Source: Halesus radiatus (taxonomy: Eukaryota; Arthropoda; Insecta; Trichoptera; Limnephilidae). Taken from it: DNA of 64,000 bases. The notes beneath the pieces are model-generated. The model saw nothing but the letters and a program-made list of their open reading frames with translations. It had not been told where the DNA came from and ran no database searches. This document shows, piece after piece, positions 1 to 9,811 of this stretch (position 1 is its first letter; every line of letters begins with the position of its first letter). The position numbers were made by a program, and so were the translations under genes. The stretch covers positions 248,001-312,000 of the forward strand of contig JAHDVE020008301.1 in NCBI GenBank assembly GCA_022606495.2. The letters run 5' to 3'.

Positions 1-66
1 GTCTACATTCATCCTTCCTCGGCCAGTTCCATGCCTCACTGCCATACACCAGAGTTGGTATCGGCA
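1..66 (-). mobile_element. RTE-like LINE fragment, cut by window edge
   Basis: Read on the minus strand, this stretch encodes PTLVYGSEAWN followed by WPRKDE. That is the conserved 'PTLLYGSETW' block between the RT domain and the C-terminal domain of RTE-like LINE proteins. The same block recurs at 7.56 kb and 36.04 kb in this window. Only this block is visible; the rest runs off the left edge. The short length gives no information on integrity. The family call is from the motif and from internal homology. Confidence 0.6.
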
Positions 67-884
67 CTGCGTCTGTGTTCTAAAAGTTTAAATTATATCC
101 ATTCAAAATAAATAATATAAATTGCCAACAATAAAAAAATTGCCATTTCATTTAAATGGCAAACCATTAAAAAAGTTAAATAAAGTACTTTACCCGGTAC
201 CTACGCAGTTTCCCTACAAAATAATAATAAAACCGATTCCTCTTTGAATTAGTATTCAACCAGTGCGCCGCTCGTCACGTACTAAATTTCATTGATAAAA
301 TTTAATCCCGCCTCATTTGGACTTCATTACAGTCATTACACAATATTATCATTTGACGAACACAAAATAATAATGTCGTTAAGTTAACCGCACGAAACCG
401 TTTCATTCATTCAACAATACAACGCTCCACACGATTTAAGATTGAACGTACTACTTTATTTTCGTACGAATATACTTGAGCATGCAAGACTGTCAATTTA
501 TTTACTACTACGTGAGATAGCGCAGGGGTCTGCAATATTTTGTACGCGTACGAGATCACGCAATGTAAAAATGATGTCTACATGTCCAACAATCATGCGA
601 TGATTCAGTATCTAGGTTACATGAAATATGTCAAATATCTACAACGGAGAAGAGATTAATTTATTTGATTAAACGCCCATCTGGGCTTATCGTGGATTTT
701 AAAACGTAATATAAACAACAAAACATTACAATTACATAGAGATTCTAAACCATAAAATAATGAAAAATCTTTTTCAAACGTTTAACAGTGACATAAAATA
801 GAAAACCAGAAAAATATTATAAGACAAATCATTAAGGCTACATTACATATTGTAGGATTATCAAAGCGGTGGTATTTATCCGGT
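67..884. other. AT-rich non-coding stretch
   Basis: No coding signal was found. The only structure noted is a perfect 9 bp stem with a 5-base loop at 140-162 (TTGCCATTT / AAATGGCAA). The string AAAGCGGTGGTATT at 863-876 recurs near 41.42 kb. Confidence 0.4.
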
Positions 885-1010
885 TTGAACTTGTAAAACT
901 CTCGAAAGGTAAGCTCTGGCTTCACGAATCGCACAACGTTTCTATGTGATCGCAACTCTTTTCAGCTTGAAATGTTATTTCTATCATGACCTATGGAGCT
1001 TTGAAATATC
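885..1010 (+). repeat. Dispersed repeat, family D
   Basis: Shares a core with copies at 31.2-31.5 kb (two, direct), 61.0-61.1 kb (minus) and, weakly, 32.56-32.62 and 37.88-37.96 kb. The core runs from a 'GAACTCTGG..TCATGAAAT' block to 'CAGCTCGAAATGTCATTTCC' and then 'ATGAGCTATGGAGCT'. Copies are strongly diverged. No coding frame or terminal structure was recognised, so the class is unknown. Confidence 0.5.
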
Positions 1011-2149
1011 CGTTGAAAAAAAACGATATTTGTCAAGAAGTAATATTGGACGCCATATTTTTAATTACCATTTTTCAGTAATTGGAGTCTTTATCACTAT
1101 AATAAAAGTGTTCTAGTGTTTTATATATTTTTAAAATAGCATTCATTGATCACAACATGCATGTATCAATAGTTTTTTTTATTATTGTGCTACTATTTGT
1201 ATGATTATTTTAAAACATTAGTATTTTACATACAATTTTTTAACTAAATTTCTACTGACAAGTTACTTGAAGTAGCTTAGCGGGTATAAGTTCCCACTCT
1301 ATGCAAAATAATATTACACAATAAAAAAAAATCGTCCACAAGAAAAACGGGAATTTGGCTAGTGAAGATAATTTATTTATACGTAATACAATAAAATTAT
1401 GATATGCGAGTCAAAGCACCTACACCAAAAACTAAGAAAAAACACCTGCGGCGTATTGTTAAAGTTTGTTGGTGTGTGGAAGTTCATCATTTCTAAGTTC
1501 TTTGATATTATCACGCGAGTGGTTACTTATTGAATGATTATAATAAATGTGCAAATTTGATCCATAATTTTAATAAGCTATACGCGTTTTCGTGTTCTTG
1601 ATTAGGTCGCAAAAATTCTCAGCAAATTGCGTAGCACTGTCTCAGAAAAGACACTGCTGCCTTATCTCGCCTTTGGAGCAGTCCCCAGCCTCCATTCATA
1701 AAGCGGTCTGCGGGCGCAGTATTTATCCGCCCACACATGGCACGGGAAATAATTCATCAAGGCGAAACGTCCGTAAATAATAATGTTCAGCCAACAGACA
1801 CTCGGGTTATCACATACCCGAACTCATGCACGGTACCTACATAACTACACATCTACACAAGTAGGTACATCTGCACAAGTACACAATATACACATGGCTA
1901 CACGAAGCAAAGCCGCACGAGACAACGCAAGAAAACAACATCAGAAAACGGGATGTTGTACAGTTGTTCATCCAGTCCGGAGTCCATGGGAGACTCTTTA
2001 CAATTTTATGTTCACTTATAGTTGCCGTATTTAGTAATTAAGAAGGTAATAACAAAATGTACTACATTATATATGGTGAAATAAACAAATAAATATGTTC
2101 ATATTATTTTAATAACCTATTGAAGCTTATAGACCTCATTGTAATATTT
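1011..2149. other. AT-rich non-coding stretch
   Basis: No recognisable gene. Frames at 1592-1780 and 1783-2034 are short, and the first lacks an ATG start. Neither shows a known motif. Confidence 0.4.
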
Positions 2150-2522
2150 AATCATTGAAGAAGATAATATTAACACATCAAAAAACCACAGAAAATGAAA
2201 AGGTATCAGTCGCATCTGGGAATCGAACCGACGACCTCTGACTTACTGGGACAACCGCTCTATCGGCTGAGCTAATGATACCAGTTCACGCCATCTTCAT
2301 CGATTTCCTCCATTAATGGAGGATAATATTGACGGGTCTTGAAATTGAGGTATGATATCAATGAAGATGGCGTAAAGTAAATTGGTCTCATTAGCTCGGT
2401 CGGTAGAGCGGTTGTCGCAGTAAGACAGAGGTCGCGGATTCGATTCCTAGATGCGACTGATACCTTTTTATTTTTCGTGTTTCATTTAAGTTTTGTTAAT
2501 ATTGTGTTCTCCAATGATTACA
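2150..2522. mobile_element. Family A tRNA-like element, head-to-head inverted pair
   Basis: Two tRNA-like units face each other: a minus-strand unit at 2202-2283 and a plus-strand unit at 2384-2464. The plus unit has an A-box-like TAGCTCGGTCGGTAGAGC and a B-box-like GGATTCGATTCC, the internal promoter motifs of RNA polymerase III genes. The flanks are also inverted (AATCATTG..AATATTAAC at the left; its complement near 2496-2514), so roughly 130 bp on each side can fold back on the other. The arms have diverged. Single-unit copies at 8.8, 19.6 and 59.9 kb show that the inverted pair is a derived form. Confidence 0.7.
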
Positions 2523-3930
2523 TAAATTTGTTTTAATCCTGAATTGTTTTGACAAATGTACGAGTATGTGTCTATATTATAATTACTACAAGTCACAACG
2601 TAAATGCTTTTTACGAACATGAAATATGCGTACTAAAAATTGTAATATTTAAGAATTTATCAAAAATAATGACATCGAAACTATAAAAACTAAATAAATT
2701 CAATGCAAGTTCTGAAATACTTTGAGTTTATTATGTCTAAAACCTTTGAAATAAACGTACACATGAACTAAACGAACTAAAAAATTCTACCCCTTTATAG
2801 CTTGCGACTTTTGTTAATACGCACATAGCAGTTGTTGGTGTTTTAAGGCAAGTTAAAAGTGGTTAATTTAAATTCTGGCACACCGCTCCCATATGACAGA
2901 TGACATTTTCGAAAAGAATTCCGTCATAATTTGCAAAGTTCAATTGTTATCAACGAATCTCTTCTTCATTAGGACACCAATTAAACTTTTTAACGATTGC
3001 CGATGATGGAGAGTTTCTTTTGATAACGGTAAGTGTCAATAAATTTAGTGATTAAAAAATAGATTTTTTCATTTAATCGAAATCTTCTTGTCAAAAGATT
3101 ACAAAACGTTCCTTGTCAAATACATTCCCAGAAAATTTACAATGAAACTGATCAATGATCATCTTCCAAAAATATTGTAATGTCTGCAAAACGTTATTAT
3201 TTATAACAGGTGAAAAAATAGAGTTCATTGTTTCAGATCATGAATCATGAGCAGTCCGAGCTTTTGATACATCCGTTATTATTTCAAGCACTCTGAAAAG
3301 ATATCTGCGAAGATCAATCACGTTTTTCTATACGCCGTATAGAGCAAATAAATAAATGTTATTGGAGGGTCAAATGTATTTTTGATTGATAGTAAACCGT
3401 TTGAAATAGAACGGAGTGTTCGTTTTTTAAATCTTCAAATCTTTTGAAAAAAATAGAACACCAAAGGCGTTGAATTTTAAGACGAACTTCTTATTGTAAG
3501 ACGAACGAGAAGTGCTATGACAGGGAAGGGTCATAATATCAATTTAGTCTTCTAAAGATTTTGACATCATTTGGAGGATCAGGATTGTGTATTCAAAAGC
3601 CAATGAGAGAAATTTAAGAAACCTTAAACTGTAAGAAATCAGAAAATAAAAGGTACTTGAAATGGTTTTAGAAATGATTCATTGACAGGTATCTAATAGC
3701 GAACCTCTTGCCCATCTGTTTTCCCACTAGAACCGAGGAGTAGAGTCTTTGGTGCTATATAAAAGTAGACAGTTTAATAGAGACAATTATAATACATATG
3801 CTACGATTAGCTCAGACACATGGAATATCACGGGATATTATAATTGGAGGATATGCATGTGAAGCTTTAAGACTCACCAAAAAAAAAGAAAAATTTGGAT
3901 AAAAAATTTATTAAAAAAAATAAAAAAATT
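2523..3930. other. AT-rich stretch, nothing recognised
   Basis: No frame, tRNA signature or repeat shared with the rest of the window was found here. Confidence 0.35.
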
Positions 3931-4001
3931 TCCAAGTTCGACAATCGAACCCCGATCAACTGCTTGGAAGGCAACTATGCTAACCATTACACCAGAAACT
4001 A
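3931..4001 (-). pseudogene. tRNA-Gly(TCC)-like pseudogene
   Basis: On the minus strand a 71-base segment carries the D-arm/A-box GGTGTAATGGTTAGCAT, an anticodon region TTGCCTTCCAAGCAG with anticodon TCC, and the B-box GGGTTCGATT, in correct order and spacing for nuclear tRNA-Gly. The acceptor arm does not pair (5' TAGTTTC against 3' ACTTGGA), and the 3' side of the T-arm reads TGTCG where the 5' side CGGGG needs CCCCG. It is therefore unlikely to be a working tRNA gene. T-runs downstream could stop RNA polymerase III. It could be a dead gene copy or the head of an unrecognised SINE. Confidence 0.65.
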
Positions 4002-4194
4002 TTGTGAAAACGGCTTCATACATATATTCTATATGTGTGCTGAAAATAAAAATAATAAAAAAAAACAAGTTTTGAATTTTAGAATTACGTAGTCAGATTA
4101 CATCCGAAATTATAATAATAAGAAATAAGTCAGAACAGTAAATAAACATGAACGTTATGCATCAAATGAGATTCACCAACTTAAAATGTCGTTC

Positions 4195-4266
4195 TTTCAT
4201 TTAGAAATGGTTTTTTCATTTATACATATTTTTTTTTCATTTAGAAACCGTTTTTTAATTGATACA
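4195..4266. repeat. Two-copy 40 bp tandem duplication
   Basis: TTTCATTTAGAAA followed by a T-run and an ATACAT-type end occurs at 4195 and again at 4235, a spacing of 40 bases, with several mismatches. Confidence 0.5.
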
Positions 4267-4536
4267 TTCTATTGACTGTATCAAAATGGGAATCCAATTA
4301 TTTGCCGTACCTTCAACACATTCCCATTAAATGATACTTCGGCATTCTCAGGCTTTGGCAGACAGTTCTAAGCCTTTCCGAGAAACCGTTCATTTTACGT
4401 ACATATTTATTGCGTGTACAATTCTACTGCCACGTACAATCTCACATAGACTCCAGAGATCAGATATCAGATGTATGGGAAGATTGGTACTTACTACAGC
4501 ACTCTGAGAGGTCAAGGACTTTATGAATTTAGGATA

Positions 4537-4620
4537 TCGATTTGTGTGGATTAAGTTCCCCTCAACAGAGGACTAGTTATAAAAGTGTCAACAGGGTGAA
4601 CAAATGTCAGTGAAATGTCA
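4537..4620 (+). repeat. Dispersed promoter-like repeat, copy 1
   Basis: Begins ATATCGATTT..GTGGATTAAG and runs into ACTAGTTATAAAAGTGTCA, then several TGTCA words. The same block occurs inverted at 44590-44870. It contains a TATA-like box at 4578-4585. Similarity between copies is clear for about 55 bases around that box and then fades. It may be the 5' end of a DNA transposon or other repeat; no transposase frame is visible here. Confidence 0.55.
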
Positions 4621-4797
4621 AACTTCAATATTTTTTCGCGATCTACTTATCACGATTCAAATATTGAATGTCAAAACATGTTTTTTGTATGTTTTAAATA
4701 AAACTGAAGAAAACCCAACTTTTTATACTTATTATAAGCTACGTGTTGTCTTGTTTTTCACGAAAGAGAAACGTCAAATGTCAAATGTACGGCTATG

Positions 4798-4905
4798 AAA
4801 GTAGGCGGGCACTATATTATTTTCTATTAAAGTGGGCGGGCACTACTTTATTTTATATTAAAGTGGGCGGGCACTATTTTATAGTTTACGAAAGTGGGCG
4901 GGCAC
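4798..4905 (+). repeat. 31 bp minisatellite with GC boxes
   Basis: The word AAAGTGGGCGGGCACTA starts at 4798 (one mismatch), 4829, 4860 and 4891, an exact period of 31. The spacer is A/T only in most units. Each unit contains GGGCGGG, the classic Sp1/KLF-type binding word, in strong contrast with the AT-rich surroundings. Confidence 0.85.
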
Positions 4906-5604
4906 CTCTACAGAACCAGAGCACGAGGGATTTTCTAGCACCATAAGGGAAGAGTTCTATAAACTAACTACATATAACCACAATATGAGATGTATCAAGT
5001 ACCATAATTAAAAAAAAAATTAAAAGACTGAAGAAATATCACGTTTTGTGATAAACTAATAACATTTGTATAGCATTACAACTTGCGTTATAAGAGCGAA
5101 TACGCAAATAAACTTTCATAGAATTGAGATATTACAAACGGATAAATTTATCATAAGAATAAGGTCCCACCGCTGAGAAGTCAGTTGTAACGTCTGTTTC
5201 ATTTACGTGCATCGTTTATAAGAATGTTTGAGAGGCCATAATGGAGCTATCAGCGGTATGCCTTATAGGAACCGCGTATTGAGATTAACAGTACTTAACA
5301 TTGGTATAGAACTTGCGGTAAATGAGCGGATGTAATATAACAGACCGAATTCAAAGGAAATTTGTAATATCTCCTGTTTTACTACGAATCGTAAAATTAT
5401 TACTTTGAATTCCGAGTGCTCGCTTAAGGTTTAGGTATAATCAAATACCATAAAATACATAATATGCCCAGCTTATGGGTATTTGCTTTAAACTTATGTA
5501 AATATTTCAATGTCCCCATTAATGCAAATATAAATAAAACAATGATCAGGATCGTGAAGCCGAAAGAAGTAACAAAAATAAATTAATTCATAAAATAAGT
5601 ATTT
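4906..5604. other. AT-rich stretch, nothing recognised
   Basis: No gene or shared repeat found. Confidence 0.35.
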
Positions 5605-5905
5605 TGTTTCCTTTCTAAACCACCAGACCGAGCGTGAGCGGCGTGGCTTATAACTTTATTGCAACTACAATCCTAATAGCTTTTTAATATTTTTTCAATG
5701 AGCAAAAAAGCAGTAAAGTTATATGTAGGTTACCTAATATTTATTTTATGAATTTTCGATTTCTATAATTTGTTATGAATATATTCCACAGAAAACTTAT
5801 TAAAAACTATGAAAAAACCTATTCATATCCACCTCCCAGGCTGCTAGAGGCGCTAGTGCAGCATTTCGACATCTCAATGTATGGGAAAATGTTAAAAGCT
5901 GGGCG
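5605..5905 (+). repeat. Dispersed repeat, family E, copy 1
   Basis: Shares many blocks in the same order with 58310-58580: AAACCACCAGA.CGAGCGTGAGCG, TTTTTTCAATGAG, AGCAGTAAAGT.GTATGTAGGTTAC, ATATATT.CACAGAAAA and CATCTCAATGTATGG. Both copies are in the same orientation. No family recognised. This copy has no long frame. Confidence 0.65.
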
Positions 5906-7551
5906 AACTATGTGTTTTTAAGTTATTTGGTATAACGAAGCAATTTAATTGCACTCGTAATTTATTGGGTATTATGAGAATCACAATTATACGACGAACG
6001 CACGTTCGCAGTTAAGTTATATGGCATTTATTTAATTGGGGGGAAAGCATGCATTAATAGGGTAAACACGATATTATAATAACTAACTTTGAGGTCAAAT
6101 TTCTCAAAAGAGGACACAGTGTGTTTCTCCAGGTACGAATTGAATTGGAGACTCTTTTGCGTATGGGTGAAAATTACCATTTCTACTATTTGCGTCTATA
6201 CGGCGATTAACATAGGACTCTAGGATATTAATACTGTAAGATTGTTTGATGCGATAACAATAAGTAGCAGTGAGGTATAATACAATAAAATGTTACATAC
6301 TGGCATACCATACCCAGATTGATATAAATAACATAAAAGTTATAAATAATCTACAAACGCAGAAAATTGTCTGTGTTTACCATTTATCACAATTATTTCG
6401 AAGGAAGAAGAAAAAAATGAACAATTCACACATTACTTGTTAAGAACGGTAGGCAGTGCTAATTGCTTTAAATAAAACTAGTTGAAAATAATACAACAAT
6501 AAAAAAATGTGATATAATTAATACGATTATGTTTCGGCACGTAAGAAACTTTACCCCCCCCCTCATTGAATGTAGGCAAAACATACCATTGTTCGAAAAC
6601 GATATTCACAAGAGTGTTTTGAATAAATTGTTCCCAAGTGCTGTTGAATCTCAACTTATCTTGTAGGCTTTATAAAAATCTACCGAGTATAAAATTGTAA
6701 GTAATAAATCTTGTTCTTTGACGAGTATCGTAAAACTTAGAGATTAAACATATGTTACGTTTTACGTATCAAATTGCATTTTAAAGATTATTTATTGTGT
6801 AACGAGTACTCTCCAGTTTTATCCATGTTTCAAATTATTATTTTTTAATTTTTTGTAAATCAGATTTAATAGTGTTATTATTAAGTTCTGTAAGTATTTA
6901 AAGTTTGTTATTATTGCGACAGCCGTTTCGGCGTTCAAACCCATTTTCAAACTGTGATTTCTTCATACCTCATGATTGACATGAAGTTGCCAGCTAAAAA
7001 TAATTGCGGTGACCTAGACAAAAGCTTTGCAAATCGGATGACGCCAGAGCTCACGGTTTGATAGTTTTTTAGTGAGTATAAAGATTCCTTCTTTAAATTT
7101 ACAATATTCCTGTACACTCACGATACCAATAAACCTAGAAAAAAAACCAAAAAACTTCCTAGCGATTTCGAGGACAATATAATAAAATTCAGTCAAGTTT
7201 TATGCATCAAAAAGAGCGACGGCCATAAAACTTTGTTTTTGTATCGCAGCCAGGTTTATTATGGAGTAGGGATATTATTTGTGTGGCACACATTCATACG
7301 CCAGAGTGGTGCGGGCAGTGGGCACTAAAAGGCTTCAGTCAAGAATCCAACCCGTAATTTAATATTGCAGTCCCCCAGTCCAGAGGTCCGCAAACATTTT
7401 TGAAAACTAATCACTTTTACTTGTTCAATATTGCTAGAGCCTTTGCTCCCGTGAGGGTTGAGTTGTTTTAAAAAGATTTTCCCCATAAAAAATACATCAA
7501 TGAACCAGCATTCGATGTGGTATGGACCTATATTGTAGCTATTTCACGTAA
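5906..7551. other. Non-coding stretch with one shared repeat block
   Basis: At about 6855-6925 the block TTATTATTAAGTTCTGTAAG followed by a TTATTATTG word matches 28265-28315, so a diverged dispersed repeat lies here. A run of nine C is at 6554-6562. Otherwise nothing recognisable. Confidence 0.4.
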
Positions 7552-7893
7552 GTACTGATACCAATCCTGATGTATGGCAGTGAGGCACGGAACTGACAGA
7601 GGAAGGATGAAAGTAGACTGAATGCTGTAGAAATGAGATCTCTAAGACGAATGGGTGTAAAACCATATATGATCGTGTAAAAAATGTTGAGATTCGTAAA
7701 GAATGCAAGGCTGATATAAGCGTAATGAGCAAGATTAAGAAAGGGAGCGAATGAACGAAGAAATGCGTGTAAGGAGAATAAGTGACGCGAATGTTAATGG
7801 AAGAAGAAGCCAAGAACATGGGACGATCATGTGAATCAAATACTTGAGTCAGGCTACGTCAGAAGTTGGAATAACAGAAGAGAATGTATGAGA
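7552..7893 (+). mobile_element. RTE-like LINE C-terminal fragment, internally deleted
   Basis: Read in plus frames with breaks, it runs from the PILMYGSEA block through QGxxAVEMRSLRRMG-type and EIRKECKADISVMSKIKK segments to a gRRSxxHGTIM-like end and VRSWNNRRE. All match the intact frame at 30141-30443. Relative to that copy it lacks the 'TLGWFGHVV' codons between KIKKG and the MNEEM block, and it carries stops. It ends before the LINE 3' UTR. It is a dead insertion fragment. Confidence 0.75.
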
Positions 7894-8086
7894 CATTGTA
7901 TGAAATCTCTTGATCTTTCTTTGAAATTGTACAGAAATCTAGTACTCTGTATTTTTTACGATTTTTCTCAAGATGCTAAAATACCGTCTTCTTTCAGAGG
8001 TTTAGGCATTCTAGAATCAATCTTCATATATTTTTATAAACGACCGAAACAATGGCAGCATTTTTTCGATATTTTTCGATTATTTA

Positions 8087-8250
8087 TTGGCGGGTGAACA
8101 TATAGAATATGAAATGGAATAAATTGTTACTGTAGATTTAAAGCTCCAGTCCTTCGAGAAACTTATAAAGCTACAATATATTATAGCTAAAACTTACATA
8201 TAACAATTAGATATTTATTCCATTTCATCTCCCGTGTGTACACCCGCCAA
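8087..8250. mobile_element. 164 bp MITE-like element with TTGGCGGGTG termini
   Basis: TTGGCGGGTG at 8087-8096 is matched by its exact complement CACCCGCCAA at 8241-8250. Further in, GAAATGGAATAAAT is matched by ATTTATTCCATTTC. The internal AAAGCTCCAGTCCTTCGAGA block recurs in a related element at 48026-48210. No transposase frame is present, so it would be non-autonomous. The flanking target duplication is unclear. Confidence 0.7.
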
Positions 8251-8791
8251 CAAACAATTCATCTCAATATTTAAAAACATTAAGTGCCAATAGTATTTTA
8301 TTTTCAAAAATATTTTAATTACCGAATTTAACAGAGAACTAGTAATTTAAAGATTCCTTAAAAATCTGTACGCACACCACAGTTTGTACACCCCTGCGAT
8401 ATTATATTACCATATTACACCAAAAGCCTGTTACGTTTGAAATCATCAAGTGTAATACACATACATATATTATTTCAAGACCAACTATTACTTCTGTAAT
8501 TACGTTCTATTAATTGGGATCAGTAATCAGATAAACACGGGCAGGAACTGGGAACTACGAACGTGTGAATAATCATGCTGGAGGTAAACTGCGGGAAGTT
8601 TATCCGTTTGATCTTGACCGTGCAGATAATTGTGATAATTGCGGAGTCTTCAATCTATCGCTATCGCCGCCGCAAAGTGGTAAACCACATACAAATATAG
8701 ACACTTTGTGAACAAAATCACAGGGAAGCAATACTGCTGTTAACTGTAAAACTACCAAAGAATATACCTACGTTTAATTTGTTTATTATTA

Positions 8792-9018
8792 TTTAATCAC
8801 TGTAGAAAATAATAACATAACCTAAATGAAACATGAAAACGGAAAAAAAACGACAGAAAATAATAAGATTTCAGTCGCATCTGGGACTCGAACCCGTGAA
8901 CTCTGCCTATCCGGGGCAACCGCTTAACCAACTTAGCTAATGAGACCAGTTCAATTTATGTCATCTTCATCGATATCATGTCTCAAATTCAAGATTTGTG
9001 AATATTACAATGATTAAA
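8792..9018 (-). mobile_element. Family A tRNA-like element
   Basis: The tRNA-like core is 8868-8947 on the minus strand, with A-box TTAGCTAAGTTGGTTAAGC and B-box GGGTTCGAGTCCC. The outer ends are inverted: TTTAATCACTGTA at the left and TACAATGATTAAA at the right. The 5' leader (TGATATCGATGAAGATGAC) and 3' tail (TTTCATGTTTCATTTAGG, read in sense) match the other family A copies. Confidence 0.75.
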
Positions 9019-9351
9019 TATTAAAATGAGGTTTGTAAATCTCAATAAAAATAATTAATAATTAAAAATTGTTTATTATTAATTTATTGAACACTTTATA
9101 TAATAGGCATATCTTTATATTATGAATTTATTGGTCTAGCCGCATAAGGGTGGGCTTATTGGAAAAAAAATTACGTGCGCTTAGTGAGCACAAGCATTTA
9201 AAAAAATAAATTAAAGGTTTCTAAGTGGGGAAGGGTGAATTAGGAACAGGGAAGAAAATAAGGTGGGTAAATGCATTAAGCTTGTGATAACTACCCGTTT
9301 CATTTTGTCTAGAATCGTAAATTAAAAGACAACTCGTTACAAGGGTGAACA

Positions 9352-9385
9352 GATGAACTCCTAGCTTCCACGGTAGGAGTTCATC
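9352..9385. other. Perfect 12 bp stem-loop
   Basis: GATGAACTCCTA (9352-9363) is followed by a 10-base loop and its exact complement TAGGAGTTCATC (9374-9385). It lies inside an 84-codon ATG-started minus-strand frame (9221-9475) that is not recognised as protein. The rest of 9019-9737 shows nothing else. Confidence 0.6.
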
Positions 9386-9737
9386 CGTGTTGTGGAGGAT
9401 ACATTGCGAACTTCCTTCCTCAGGTGGCTTTATTTTAAAGAGTAATGATGCAGGGATCAAGAAAAGTTTATACATTGGAGTAATTCAGTAGTCAGTAGGG
9501 CCTGCGAGTATCCCTTCAATTTATAGAAATGGTTCGATAAGGAGCACATCCTTTTTTCTAATGACTTTTTATCATCATTTATGATATTCGTGTCTATTCA
9601 TGAGTCGCTTTTCTTAGAGTAAATTTTATAAATTATTATCAATGTTTGTATTTGTCTTTCGTTCTTATGATTTATTTTTCCAGAGAAACTATTTCAATGT
9701 CACGTTCCATCGAGTCTTTCGATGTAAATATATTTTT

Positions 9738-9811
9738 ACAGCGCCCTTGAGGTGATTTTTCACAAAAACGGCGCTATACAAGTCATCCAACTATTATTAT
9801 TATTATTATTT
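9738..9811 (+). repeat. Hairpin + (ATT)n element, copy 1
   Basis: Reads ACAGCGCCCTTGAGGTG, ATTTTTCACAAAAACGGCGC, TATACAAGTCATCC, then (ATT)n. AGCGCC and GGCGCT are inverted around an inner GTGATTTTTCAC palindrome. Other copies are at 28341-28402 (-), 45677-45752 (+) and 63458-63534 (-). A microsatellite at one fixed end is typical of LINE or SINE 3' tails, but no frame is attached. Confidence 0.7.

Noticed and set aside
3874..4092. Two 64-65 codon frames on opposite strands
   Set aside because: Both cover the tRNA-Gly-like pseudogene and its A/T runs.
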